Under the pieces are notes generated by a model. The model searched no databases and had not been told where the DNA came from. It worked only from the letters and a program-made list of their open reading frames with translations. Positions 44,003 through 52,985 of a stretch of DNA of 64,000 nucleotides are shown in pieces; position 1 is the first letter of the stretch; every line of letters starts with the position of its first letter. Position numbers and translations under genes: made by a program. Source of the DNA: JAAELZ01 sp965237995 (GTDB lineage Bacteria > Pseudomonadota > Gammaproteobacteria > Arenicellales > Poriferihabitantaceae); NCBI GenBank assembly GCA_965237995.1, contig CBDEGO010000003.1:744001-808000 (forward strand), given 5' to 3'.

Positions 44003-44857
44003 CTAATCGCCAGTTAGCCGCATTACCAGCTCAGAAAAATACTTCTGCGACCATATATCTAAGACATTAGGGTTGCTCACAAAAGGAAATACATCTTGCT
44101 TGGCCTGTTCAAAATCTATGTCTTCAATGCGTTGCAGTAACAGCGTCTGAATATCCTGAAGAGTAACCCTTTTTAGATCGACTAAATCACCACTTTGATG
44201 TGCGCGTTGCAAAAAGTGATCTAGATGAACTGGAGAACCTTGGCGGATATACCATTCAAAATCATACCAGTCACGACCTTTGATGCGATTCTTCCAACGA
44301 CGGTAAAGTAATGCATGAAGCTTACCTGCAAACAGATCACTCATTTGGTAGCACTTCACATAAAAAGAAAAAGGTTGTAATAATAATTTTTCTTCAGTAG
44401 AAAACTCTAATGGGGGTCTCGTATCAACTTCAAACTTTATTTTTATTGAGCGTTTGGCTTTTGCTGCCCATACTTGGTGGTTGCTTTCAAGCTGCAAAAT
44501 ATGAACGCTGGTATCACTTTTAAGAAATGCTGACTCTACCGCTGTCTTTTGTTTTTTCTGTATAGTTTTAATATCTACACCAATGCCCAAAGCATGAAAC
44601 TCCTTTTCTATCGAAGCAAAATAAGGGTCCAGTAAAAAACCCTCATCAGTTTCAAGCAATGAGAAATCAAGATCTTCAGAAAAACGATCTAGCTGATAAA
44701 ATATTCGCAAAGCAGTTCCGCCATAGAAAGCCGCCTTCTCAAAGAAGCCACCGCGATATAGCCCTGCCAAGGTTATCTCTTGCATTATTTCACGCAACGC
44801 CTGATAGTAATCATCCGCCGTGTTAATTGAATAACGCTTAAGCATCGTATCAATCAT
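44003..44857 (-). CDS. abiEii: AbiEii-type nucleotidyltransferase toxin
   Basis: A 284-residue nucleotidyltransferase-like protein. The key motif is F-Y-G-G-T-A-L-R-I-F-Y-Q-L-D-R-F-S-E-D-L-D-F-S-L spread over residues 44-67, with the G-G-T and D-x-D pairs of the DUF1814/AbiEii fold. In type IV toxin-antitoxin and phage-abortive systems this protein is the toxin, shown in relatives to modify tRNA ends. It overlaps the abiEi gene by four bases. Confidence 0.87.
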   Translation of the reverse strand: MIDTMLKRYSINTADDYYQALREIMQEITLAGLYRGGFFEKAAFYGGTALRIFYQLDRFSEDLDFSLLETDEGFLLDPYFASIEKEFHALGIGVDIKTIQKKQKTAVESAFLKSDTSVHILQLESNHQVWAAKAKRSIKIKFEVDTRPPLEFSTEEKLLLQPFSFYVKCYQMSDLFAGKLHALLYRRWKNRIKGRDWYDFEWYIRQGSPVHLDHFLQRAHQSGDLVDLKRVTLQDIQTLLLQRIEDIDFEQAKQDVFPFVSNPNVLDIWSQKYFSELVMRLTGD

Positions 44858-45492
44858 TGAGTAATCCTTGATTTAGCTAAGCTTTCTATCGCTTTTCCTA
44901 AGCAAGCAAGCATATTGGATTTATAACCTTGTTGCGCAAATTTGTAAAAACAAGCAGCATCTAATTTAATTAGATCATCGTGATCAAGCCGCAAATCATC
45001 CTCTAAATAACTCATCATGGCACTTGAGGATTGAATCCGTAGCTTGCGTGTAGATACCAGTAGATCAGCTAAGGCTTTTTCAGGTGTAGCGATCATAAAT
45101 GCTATTTTATCTTGCGCAATGCTGTCTATTCCAACGGAATAGTAGGAAGCTGGAATAGCCTGATAGTGAAAACCACCCCGAGCCGTTTCTACTTGGCGGG
45201 AACGATCAAGACACATAGAAGTAACGACCGATACACGTTCTGTTAACAAACCATAATAACTCAAAGCCCAATGCCTTGAAACATAGCTAGGGCCATGCAA
45301 ATGATTGGCAATCAACTCCAGTGTGGTCTGTTGAGAATCTGCAATAAGGTACAAACCCCGTTTTAAAGACACAAGTTGATGCTTTGCTATAAGCTTGCTA
45401 ATTTTGTCATTAGGCCGTGCATAACTAGCCAAAACCAATGCAAGAGTTGCATGGCTGATCACAGGGTTAGTTAATGACTTCAAATCATTCAT
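44854..45492 (-). CDS. abiEi: AbiEi-type antitoxin/repressor
   Basis: A 212-residue protein with an N-terminal winged-helix-like domain (K-H-Q-L-V-S-L-K-R-G-L-Y-L-I near residue 39) and the C-terminal AbiEi domain (Y-V-S-R-H-W-A-L-S-Y-Y-G-L-L and T-P-E-K-A-L-A-D-L-L). AbiEi represses its own promoter through inverted repeats and neutralises the toxin; an inverted repeat is visible 17 bases upstream. Gene order antitoxin then toxin is normal. Confidence 0.87.
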   Translation of the reverse strand: MNDLKSLTNPVISHATLALVLASYARPNDKISKLIAKHQLVSLKRGLYLIADSQQTTLELIANHLHGPSYVSRHWALSYYGLLTERVSVVTSMCLDRSRQVETARGGFHYQAIPASYYSVGIDSIAQDKIAFMIATPEKALADLLVSTRKLRIQSSSAMMSYLEDDLRLDHDDLIKLDAACFYKFAQQGYKSNMLACLGKAIESLAKSRITQ

Positions 45493-45508
45493 GTCGCATA
45501 GAATAGCA

Positions 45509-45557
45509 TATATTGTATATATAAACGTACTATTAACGATTATATATACATAATATA
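45509..45557. promoter_or_regulatory. Inverted repeat upstream of abiEi, likely autoregulatory operator
   Basis: TATATTGTATATATAA (45509-45524) and the inverse of TATATTATGTATATATAA (45540-45557) face each other across 15 bases, directly before the abiEi start. AbiEi proteins are known to bind paired inverted repeats at their promoter. Confidence 0.6.
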
Positions 45558-45698
45558 CTGGATATTCTATTACTTACGCCTTACTATAGAATGAATAATT
45601 AACTGCAGCGTCACTCGAACTATACAATCAATGGCCTCTTGATGGTGTTATAGATCTATAGAAATAAAGAAGCCTTGCCTCTTTTATTGGATTTTATT

Positions 45699-45968
45699 AT
45701 GGCTAAAACAACTAAACTAAAAAATGAAGCTGAACTAATTAGGGAAGTGATTAAATTTGGCACTAAATATGTGGTTAATCGTGGTGCAGGGACAATCGAA
45801 GAATCCGATCCGCAAAAACAGAAACTGGAATTTATTTATCGGCTTTTGGTGCATGATAAACAAATTCAGCCGCTACCCCACGACCAGCTAAATGATTTGA
45901 ATATTAAGCATCGGTTGGCGGTATGGATTTCGAAAAAACTGCCAAAAGATCACTCAGCATTGCAATAG
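45699..45968 (+). CDS. Small hypothetical protein, possibly DUF5062-like
   Basis: The ATG at 45699 gives 89 residues beginning M-A-K-T-T-K-L-K-N-E-A-E-L; eight further upstream codons are open. It is soluble, with K-Y-V-V-N-R-G-A and I-Y-R-L-L-V-H-D-K-x-I-Q-P-L-P-H-D-Q blocks that remind me of a small uncharacterised gammaproteobacterial family (DUF5062), but I am not certain. It is not part of the AbiE operon (opposite strand). Confidence 0.6.
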   Translation: MAKTTKLKNEAELIREVIKFGTKYVVNRGAGTIEESDPQKQKLEFIYRLLVHDKQIQPLPHDQLNDLNIKHRLAVWISKKLPKDHSALQ

Positions 45969-46020
45969 CTAACAAGCGGTGAATTCAACTCCAAATAGTT
46001 CGAGGGATATCGTTCAAGAG

Positions 46021-46119
46021 ACACAGCGTTTAATGCGTAAGATGGGCATTAAAGCTATCTACCCTAAGCCGAATACCAGTAAGAAAAAGCCTGGCCCGAA
46101 GCTTAAACAAGATAATTAA
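46021..46119 (+). pseudogene. Chimeric remnant: IS3-type OrfB fragment joined to a RAYT C-terminus
   Basis: In one frame the segment reads R-L-M-R-K-M-G-I-K-A-I-Y-P-K-P-N-T-S, a highly conserved stretch of IS3-family transposase OrfB, then continues without break into K-K-K-P-G-P-K-L-K-Q-D-N-stop, the C-terminal end of the RAYT transposase at 48618. It is followed by a copy of the RAYT 3' repeat (TTAAGTATTATGTCCCCCGA). Both parts are broken genes fused by insertion or deletion. Confidence 0.7.
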
Positions 46120-46140
46120 GTATTATGTCCCCCGAACTCT

Positions 46141-46209
46141 CGAAGAAGAAAAAGCCTGGGCCGAAGCTTAAGCTAAATAATTCAGTATCGTGTCGCCCGA
46201 ACTCCTCAT
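46141..46209 (+). pseudogene. Second RAYT 3'-end remnant
   Basis: K-K-K-K-P-G-P-K-L-K followed by a degenerate 3' repeat (TTCAGTATCGTGTCGCCCGA), a tandem duplicate of the remnant just upstream and of the end of the intact gene. No other part of the transposase is left. The whole gap 45969-46318 is made of such remnants. Confidence 0.65.
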
Positions 46210-46318
46210 AAAATCATGGTCTTGGAATTACCATTGTAGAGACTGCATTGTGTACTGCTATTGCAGATCAAAAACCTAGGATGTATGCTGTCAACTCGAA
46301 AAGGAAGGAATTTACTCA

Positions 46319-48406
46319 ATGAGCAATCGATCGTACACAGGCGAATGGAAAGAAATCACTAAACGGACGGATACTGATACTGTTGTGGTTATACTGCATG
46401 GTATGGATTGTAGTCCTAGCACTATAGCAGCACTCACTCAAAGGGTTAAAAAGGAGATGCTAACATCTGAAATTTACGCTCCAAAATTGCCCTTTGACTG
46501 GCACCGTACCTTTGATTTAAAAGACTTAAGTGAAGAAATTGGAAGGGAAATTCAGAAGCTAATAAGGAAAACTAAATATAAATCTGTTTTGTTGATAGGC
46601 CATAGTGCAGGCGGAGTATTAGTACAATCCACATATTTAATGATCCAAAAAAATGTGGAGTTCGATGACGTTCGAAAACAATTTGAGAGTCCCGACCTTG
46701 ATCTTCGGTTGATTTTGGTCGCACCCTTGACCCGGGGTTGGGCTCTTGATCACCATCTTCCAGTAATACAGAAAATATCATGGACTATTGGACTGTGCTT
46801 GCTACCAATATTGTGGTTTCGGGAATGGGTTAAGCATCCTCTATCAAGGGCTGCTAGGCAAGAACCTTGGATTATGCAATTGAGAAGAAGTGCTCCGTTT
46901 CTTGTGTGGTTACGATTGGCTTGGCTGCAATTTGAGGGAAAAAAAGAGGATAAGGATAAAGTGCCGATTTTTATTCTTCTTGGCTCAATCGATGAACTAC
47001 TATCATGGCAAGATATGGCTGACGCGGTAGTTGGCGTGAATAACGTGGTTTACATTCAAGTACCGTTCTCAGATCACGCCACTATCATTGATTATGAGGA
47101 CGGAACTGATGGGGAGAAACGCGCTGAATTATTTGCACACACCCTCATGGGAAGTTTGGATTCAGTTAGAGAGCTTAAGGAGTATGTGCTGCCATGGGAC
47201 GAAAAGCCTTATAAACCAGTTTGTTCAGTTAAGCGAGTAGTCTTCGTTATTCACGGAATTCGAGATGAAGGGCATTGGACCCAGAAAATTGCTTCTCTAG
47301 CGAAAGCCAATCATGAATTAGCGAAACTTGAGCGAGATCAAATAGTGGTCGAGACAAGTAGTTATGGATATTTTTCAATGCTGGAATTTTTAAGGCGACG
47401 TGCTAGGTACGAGAAAATGCATTGGTTGGTAGAGAGATATATCGAAGCTAGACGAAGATATCCGAAAGCAAAGTTTTCTTTCATCGGTCACAGCAACGGT
47501 ACTTATCTGCTAGCGCAATCCCTCGAAGAGTATGAAGACATTAAGTTCGAACGAATTGCATTCGCTGGAAGCGTAGTTACGAGTAACTTTGATTGGATTT
47601 CACTTAAGCGTCAAAACCAAGTGGGCTATGTCCTAAATTTCATGTCAAGTAAAGACTGGGTGGTTTCCTGCTTACCAAGGATCGCAGATATTATACCGTT
47701 GTCTTGGATCCTCGGTCCAAATCTTGGTGGTGCTAGTGTTGTCCCATTCAAGAAAAAGGGAGATTTTGTTCACAATACAGAACACTATATTAAAGGTGGT
47801 CACGGGGCCGGTATTGAAGAAGTTAATTGGCGCTCATTAGCAGAGTTTGCTGTATCAGAGAGCCCAATGCCAATTTCATTACATGACGTTGATAGTGGCC
47901 CATCATACGTAGAGAAAGCGCAATGGTGGTATCGGCCGAAAGTAGGAACACTTACTACACCGCTTACACTGGGGTTGGTAATTGTGCTATTTTTCTATCT
48001 TATGTATCTCGCATGGGAGCTACCAGGTTGGTTCTGGGGAACTCCGTTAGTTGTGGGCTTTATAACTGCCATTCTCGTGGCAATATCTCTAGAGTTTTCC
48101 CGAGGGCGTGCAATCAGAGAGCGAAAAAAATGGCAGAAAATTTCGCGGTTTATAGCCACAATAGGCTTAGCTATTACCTGTTTATTGGTTTTATTTAGCC
48201 CTGGCATTAACCCTATCATTGGTCCCATCATTGGCTCTTTTACGGGCCCAATCATTAGCTCTATTACCGACTCGATTATTAATCCGATCATTGACTCAAT
48301 AATTTGTCCAGTATGGCTATCAAAGTTTAATCCGGAGCAATCTCTACGTACTATATCTGCATTAATTTACATTTTCCTTGTAAGTCGAATATTGACCAAG
48401 TTCTAA
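46319..48406 (+). CDS. Tandem alpha/beta-hydrolase membrane protein, function unknown
   Basis: A 695-residue protein with an AGGAAGG ribosome site. Two alpha/beta-hydrolase domains follow each other: domain 1 with V-V-V-I-L-H-G-M-D and nucleophile G-H-S-A-G-G near residue 94; domain 2 with V-V-F-V-I-H-G-I-R-D and G-H-S-N-G near 391. After about residue 540 come three or four membrane helices, including a run rich in I-I-x-P-I-I repeats. No signal peptide, so the enzymes face the cytoplasm. It lies in an accessory zone of AbiE, RAYT and TA genes, which could point to defence or lipid-related functions, but I recognise no specific family. Confidence 0.75.
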   Translation: MSNRSYTGEWKEITKRTDTDTVVVILHGMDCSPSTIAALTQRVKKEMLTSEIYAPKLPFDWHRTFDLKDLSEEIGREIQKLIRKTKYKSVLLIGHSAGGVLVQSTYLMIQKNVEFDDVRKQFESPDLDLRLILVAPLTRGWALDHHLPVIQKISWTIGLCLLPILWFREWVKHPLSRAARQEPWIMQLRRSAPFLVWLRLAWLQFEGKKEDKDKVPIFILLGSIDELLSWQDMADAVVGVNNVVYIQVPFSDHATIIDYEDGTDGEKRAELFAHTLMGSLDSVRELKEYVLPWDEKPYKPVCSVKRVVFVIHGIRDEGHWTQKIASLAKANHELAKLERDQIVVETSSYGYFSMLEFLRRRARYEKMHWLVERYIEARRRYPKAKFSFIGHSNGTYLLAQSLEEYEDIKFERIAFAGSVVTSNFDWISLKRQNQVGYVLNFMSSKDWVVSCLPRIADIIPLSWILGPNLGGASVVPFKKKGDFVHNTEHYIKGGHGAGIEEVNWRSLAEFAVSESPMPISLHDVDSGPSYVEKAQWWYRPKVGTLTTPLTLGLVIVLFFYLMYLAWELPGWFWGTPLVVGFITAILVAISLEFSRGRAIRERKKWQKISRFIATIGLAITCLLVLFSPGINPIIGPIIGSFTGPIISSITDSIINPIIDSIICPVWLSKFNPEQSLRTISALIYIFLVSRILTKF

Positions 48407-48575
48407 TAGGGTTATGACAAGTTAATTTTCTAAAGCTCAACTAGGACAAACCAATCCTAGACTTAAACTCTAGCCTTACTTAAAACCTGACTTTTCCACG
48501 GTTTGTTGACATCTTACGAATTACCGAAAAGCAATAGGTATCATGTAGATAGATGAATCGCCCCGCACTGATCAA

Positions 48576-48605
48576 GAGTTCGAGGGACACAATACTTAAT
48601 TATGC
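48576..48605 (+). repeat. Left REP-like inverted repeat of the RAYT element
   Basis: GAGTTCGAGGGACACAATAC followed by TTAATTATGC lies 13 bases before the transposase start and matches, inverted, the repeat after the gene at 49281-49310 with few mismatches. Related single copies occur at 2385, 46119, 46180 and 52817-52904. Confidence 0.75.
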
Positions 48606-48617
48606 TATTATCTGCGT

Positions 48618-49289
48618 ATGGCAAGACTCGCGCGAATCATAGTTCCCCACTATCCGCACCACGTTGTCCAGAGAGGAAACCGACGTCAGGATGTCTTTTT
48701 TAAAGAATCGGATTACCTTTACTACATCGCACTGTTAAAGCAATGGTGTGAAGAAGAGCAAGTAGAAGTGCTCGCCTATTGCTTAATGACGAATCATGTT
48801 CATCTAGTGCTAGTCCCCAATGAGCAATCTAATCTAAGTAGAGCCGTTGGCGAAACGCATAGGCGTTATACCCGAATGATTAATTTCCGTGAAAACTGGA
48901 AAGGGTATCTATGGCAAGGAAGGTTTAGCTCCTATGTATTGGACGAGAATTGGTTATTAAGCACCATGGCGTATGTAGAGCTTAATCCCGTTAAAGCCAA
49001 GATGATTAAACATGCTTGGGATTATCGTTGGAGTAGCATCCACGGGCACTTAACAGGTGTTGATCCATTAGGACTAATTAATCCCACAGGTCATTCAAAG
49101 TATGCCGATACGGGTGATTGGAAAGAATATATATTAGCTGCGCAGAGTAGTGATACAAAGGAGTTAATGCAACATGAACGAACTGGCAGGCCGCTCGGCT
49201 CGGAGGACTTTGTTGAAAATGTGGGTCGCTCATTGGGACGTGATTTGAAGAAGAAAAAGCCTGGGCCGAAGCTTAAGCAAAATAATTAA
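48618..49289 (+). CDS. REP-associated tyrosine transposase (RAYT, Y1_Tnp/IS200-like)
   Basis: A 223-residue single-strand transposase. It opens with M-A-R-L-A-R-I-I-V-P-H-Y-P-H-H-V-V-Q-R-G-N typical of RAYTs, has the HUH metal site N-H-V-H-L-V-L and the catalytic-Tyr region Y-V-E-L-N-P-V-K-A. The basic C-terminus K-K-K-K-P-G-P-K-L-K ends just inside the right repeat. Inverted repeats flank the gene and relatives are scattered in the window, consistent with a domesticated or still active REP-spreading system. Confidence 0.9.
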   Translation: MARLARIIVPHYPHHVVQRGNRRQDVFFKESDYLYYIALLKQWCEEEQVEVLAYCLMTNHVHLVLVPNEQSNLSRAVGETHRRYTRMINFRENWKGYLWQGRFSSYVLDENWLLSTMAYVELNPVKAKMIKHAWDYRWSSIHGHLTGVDPLGLINPTGHSKYADTGDWKEYILAAQSSDTKELMQHERTGRPLGSEDFVENVGRSLGRDLKKKKPGPKLKQNN

Positions 49290-49310
49290 GTGTTGTGTCC
49301 CCCGAATTAC
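49281..49310 (-). repeat. Right REP-like inverted repeat of the RAYT element
   Basis: AATAATTAAGTGTTGTGTCC followed by CCCGAATTAC is the inverted partner of the repeat at 48576 and overlaps the last codons of the transposase. A further partial copy (TATGTCCCC) follows directly. Confidence 0.7.
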
Positions 49311-49362
49311 TATGTCCCCTAAACTCCTCATTACTAACTGAACTAGCCAATTTAGCAAACAC

Positions 49363-51585
49363 ATGAAACTGCTACTCTACTTCCTCTGCAGTCTATATAT
49401 CCCCATCGCTGCGCTGATTATTATGAATGGCGAAGTCATCGATAATGTGGCCTCTTTGAACTCGACAGCAGGCTTAGCCCTGCTGCTTTTTAGTATAGTT
49501 TCATTGATTAAAAAGCTGTCCCCGAGACTCTCTTGGATAGTCGGTGGTATCTTGTTACTGTCAATGTTGTGGATTCGATTTTTACTTGGGTTTCTTTACG
49601 ATTTCTCAGGCAGAGGATTCAGCAGTGATTTTTTCGCACATATTAACCGGACATCCTTCGAAGTCAGCTGGGGGACTTACCCAAAAGAGTTAACTCTTCT
49701 GCTAATTCTACTTTGCATATTGGCTTTTGCCGCTATATGGCTGATCAGAAGCCAACAATCCAAACCTTTAAAAATAATACTATTATCAGCCGCTAGTGGC
49801 CTGGTTCTGATTTATGCAGGTGCAACTGGCTCACCTGAACTACTCCTCGCGCAGGCATATGCACGATATACACAAACAGACGCCGTTGATTCAGCTAATA
49901 CACCTTCAACAATAGCTGACCGCGCATTGGCTAAGGATATCCTCACGCCTATCAGGGAAAACAGACCCCTACCCGTTGATAAACATGAAATTCAGGCTAC
50001 CTTGCCGGACAAACCCCTCAATCTAATTCTTGTTTATTTGGAATCCTTTAATGATGTATTGAGTAATGAAAAACTGTATCCCGAACTGACACCGCGGATC
50101 AACATTCTCAAACACCGTTATCAAAGTTTTAGTCAAATTTACGGTTCTGCATTTGTCACCATCGAGGGTATCGCCAATTCACAGTGTGGCACACTTTTTA
50201 ATATGGAACGTGCCAACAATTCGCTCACCACAAAGCAAGGCCGCCTTTCAAACTTGCCTTGTCTGGGAGATATATTAAAGGTTGCGGGCTATCAGCAAAC
50301 TTATTTAGGCGGGGCGGGCATGGCTTTCGCAGGCAAAGGCGCATTCCTCAGCGCGCATGGCTACGACGAAATTCTGGGTCGTGCACACTGGGAAACGCTT
50401 GGCTTTGAGCGACACAAAGACTGGGGGATAGCAGATAATATTCTTTTTGATCAGGCATTTGAAACGATTGTTTTAAAACATCAACGAACAACACCATTTA
50501 ACGTTACGCTGCTCACATTGGGCACGCATATTCCTGGATTCACCTACGAAGGTTGCCCTGCTTACACCGAAGATAAAAGCAAAGTGTTTCTCAATGCCGT
50601 TCACTGTACAGATTATTTGCTAGGTCAATTTGTAGAAAACCTAGAAGAAGCTGGTGTCTTAGATGACACGGTATTATTCATTCAGGCAGATCACGGAGTT
50701 TTCCCCAACAAGACCATGAAAACTCTGTTTGGTGATCATGTATACGATTCAAGGTTACTCACTATAATTGCGACGCCCGATCCCGTCGACAAAGATCAGC
50801 TTAATGCAACTAAGCATAGCGAAGGAAGCAGCTTGAATTCGGTTGCAACAATTCTCACCTCACTCAAAGTCTCCCATAACGCTGATTTCGTTTTAGCACA
50901 AACGCATACGAAGCAGCCAAAAAACCCCTATTTTGTGAGCCGTTACAATGATCATGCTAAACAAAAGGCGGTGATCAATAACGCTCATGAATGTACTGAT
51001 TCGCCGCAAGAAGTCGTAAAGATTTCATTGCCACTGGGTGACTGTGATAAATCTCGAACGATGCGCGCGATAAATTTACTAAACCTTAGCTATGCTAAAA
51101 CTGAGCAAGCAAACAACAATGGTATCTGTAAATTAGGTGCCAAAGTTACTCGCGACAAAGACTCGGGGCGAATCAAATTTACCTGGGGCAACCAAAACCT
51201 GAGTGAGCAGTTCTACTGGCGCGGCTTGAAGAAACACAAAGACCAAATAACGGGTGTCTATGCGGTATTACTTGATCACAATGATTCTATCTTGCAAACC
51301 CTCTTTTATGATTCGACAGACTATCAAGACGTGGTTTGGTTGAATGAACTGCTGAACAATTCAGTTGAAACAACCAGACTATTTTTATACCACAATGTTG
51401 ATAGAAAAAATCTTTCACTCACTATTCAGAATATTTGGCCCGAAATATTAGGCAAACATTCTATTGTTTATGCAGACATAGTTGATAGACAGCTTGTTCC
51501 ACTCAAACTGGATGAGGCGATCACTCCAGATGCTTCGTTTCTTCCGTTGAGCTGCGTGGAGTCTGTGACTGAAAAAGCGCAATAA
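49363..51585 (+). CDS. LTA-synthase/MdoB-like sulfatase-family phosphotransferase
   Basis: A 740-residue inner-membrane protein with about five N-terminal helices (to residue ~170) and a periplasmic sulfatase-type domain. Visible motifs are L-I-L-V-Y-L-E-S-F-N (metal-binding Glu), the Thr nucleophile in F-V-T-I-E-G-I-A-N-S-Q near residue 265, and I-Q-A-D-H-G-V-F for the second metal. Such enzymes transfer phosphoglycerol or phosphoethanolamine to glycans or membrane lipids. About 190 extra C-terminal residues follow the usual catalytic domain. It stands alone, with a convergent P-domain pseudogene after it. Confidence 0.8.
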   Translation: MKLLLYFLCSLYIPIAALIIMNGEVIDNVASLNSTAGLALLLFSIVSLIKKLSPRLSWIVGGILLLSMLWIRFLLGFLYDFSGRGFSSDFFAHINRTSFEVSWGTYPKELTLLLILLCILAFAAIWLIRSQQSKPLKIILLSAASGLVLIYAGATGSPELLLAQAYARYTQTDAVDSANTPSTIADRALAKDILTPIRENRPLPVDKHEIQATLPDKPLNLILVYLESFNDVLSNEKLYPELTPRINILKHRYQSFSQIYGSAFVTIEGIANSQCGTLFNMERANNSLTTKQGRLSNLPCLGDILKVAGYQQTYLGGAGMAFAGKGAFLSAHGYDEILGRAHWETLGFERHKDWGIADNILFDQAFETIVLKHQRTTPFNVTLLTLGTHIPGFTYEGCPAYTEDKSKVFLNAVHCTDYLLGQFVENLEEAGVLDDTVLFIQADHGVFPNKTMKTLFGDHVYDSRLLTIIATPDPVDKDQLNATKHSEGSSLNSVATILTSLKVSHNADFVLAQTHTKQPKNPYFVSRYNDHAKQKAVINNAHECTDSPQEVVKISLPLGDCDKSRTMRAINLLNLSYAKTEQANNNGICKLGAKVTRDKDSGRIKFTWGNQNLSEQFYWRGLKKHKDQITGVYAVLLDHNDSILQTLFYDSTDYQDVVWLNELLNNSVETTRLFLYHNVDRKNLSLTIQNIWPEILGKHSIVYADIVDRQLVPLKLDEAITPDASFLPLSCVESVTEKAQ

Positions 51586-51629
51586 TGAAGCATGGGGCCA
51601 TATATGATCGAGTTCGTATATAGCAGCGG

Positions 51630-52720
51630 TTACAAACAGAAGGTCACTACACTATTATTAGCGGCTTTAACGATATAGCACGATTCTTCGTCACCATAGT
51701 AAACAGTGCCGCTAAACCCTCTTGGTGAGTATAAAGATCCAGAAAATGGCGCACCTCCGACATCTTGCCCCTTTCCATCACTAATAATAATGTCACTATT
51801 TTCATGGCTTTCACTGACAGTGAAATATCTCAAGGGGTTATTTGTACTATGAAAATAAAATCCAGCTGTTTGCCCAGCGGGTATTTCTACATCCTGAATA
51901 TCATAGGGAGTAGGCGTGTTAAAAATTGAGGTTAATGTTTTGCTTCCTCGGTTTGTCCACGCGGCCGCATTGGTTTCAAAACCAGTATAACTGCCCATTT
52001 TAGAATAGGCCGTTACAACGCCAGTACCTGAAGATCGATTAATATCAAATCGTCGCACCGTGATATCTTCAGTTTTAGCGGTAATATCAAAGAAAAATCC
52101 AAAATTGCTGTTAAAGGCCGAAAAAGAACTGGTTAACTGATCAGGCGGGCCAGCGGTTATTTTTAGTGTAGCGGCATTAATGGAGCCTGTATCAGAGCCA
52201 GCGTTATCAGATACATTAAGCACCCAATTGCCTGCGGGCATCGTGCTGTTAAACGCTGAAGTGATTACCGTATCAACCCCATTGCCTAATGGGTCTCCCC
52301 CTGCTGTGGTAGTTCGGTAAACGCCCGTAGGTATAGTCTCACCAGCAGGAATAGCCACTACCCACCAATTTGCACTGGTCGGTAAAATATCACTAAACAT
52401 ATAAACGCCATTTAACTCACTAGCATATCCGGCTCCATTCCCGGAAGTGGATCCAGTTCTATGGAAAATAACGTGGCTATTCGCATTCGGCGCGATTAGT
52501 GTAACGATTAAATCGCCCATCCAAGTGTGGGTCATATCCAGATCAATCTGGATATCGGATATATCTTCTAAGGCGGGCACCGCAAAGGAAATACAAACCC
52601 AGCCGGCGTGTTATCGGGTATAGCACCCGTGCCTGTACCCGTATACGACTCAATTTTAGCAGCGTAAGCATTAACTGATAATAGTGCCAGTACAAAGGCT
52701 GTTATCAAATTTTTTATCAT
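51630..52720 (-). pseudogene. Secreted proprotein-convertase P-domain protein, frameshifted
   Basis: The ATG ending at 52720 starts a signal peptide (M-I-K-N-L-I-T-A-F-V-L-A-L-L-S-V-N-A-Y-A) and an N-terminal stretch ending I-P-D-N-T-P-A-G-F-V-F, after which the frame stops early. The adjacent frame continues as A-V-P-A-L-E-D-I-S-D-I-Q-I-D-L-D-M-T-H-T-W-M-G-D-L, the classic P-domain start. The break is at about 52585-52595, near short T and C runs, and one base would repair it. The rest is a P-domain (to about 52165) and a second beta-rich domain. It may be a real pseudogene, a phase-variable gene or a sequencing error. Confidence 0.75.
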
Positions 52721-52816
52721 TGCTTAAATCCTATTAAGGCTTAGTTAATCTTTTATTTTAGCAAATTGTTGCTTGCTTTAGCAAAATAAGACCTACTATG
52801 AGAATTACTTGGCTTT

Positions 52817-52904
52817 GAGAGTTCGGGAGAGTTTGGGAGACACAATACTTAATTATGCAGAGTTCGGGGTGAGAGTTCGGGGGACATCAACATTAATTAT
52901 CTGG
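52817..52904 (+). repeat. Cluster of three REP-like copies
   Basis: Three related units follow one another: GAGAGTTCGGGAGAGTTTGG then GACACAATACTTAATTATGC, a short GAGTTCGGGG, and GAGAGTTCGGGGGACATC with CATTAATTATCTGG. They resemble the RAYT-flanking repeats. They lie upstream of the RelBE-type module. Confidence 0.65.
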
Positions 52905-52985
52905 TAAAGGCAAAATACTTAACAATCAAAATGGTATACTTGTCAACCAATATAGAATTATGAATACTTTTAAGAGGCACTTGGA

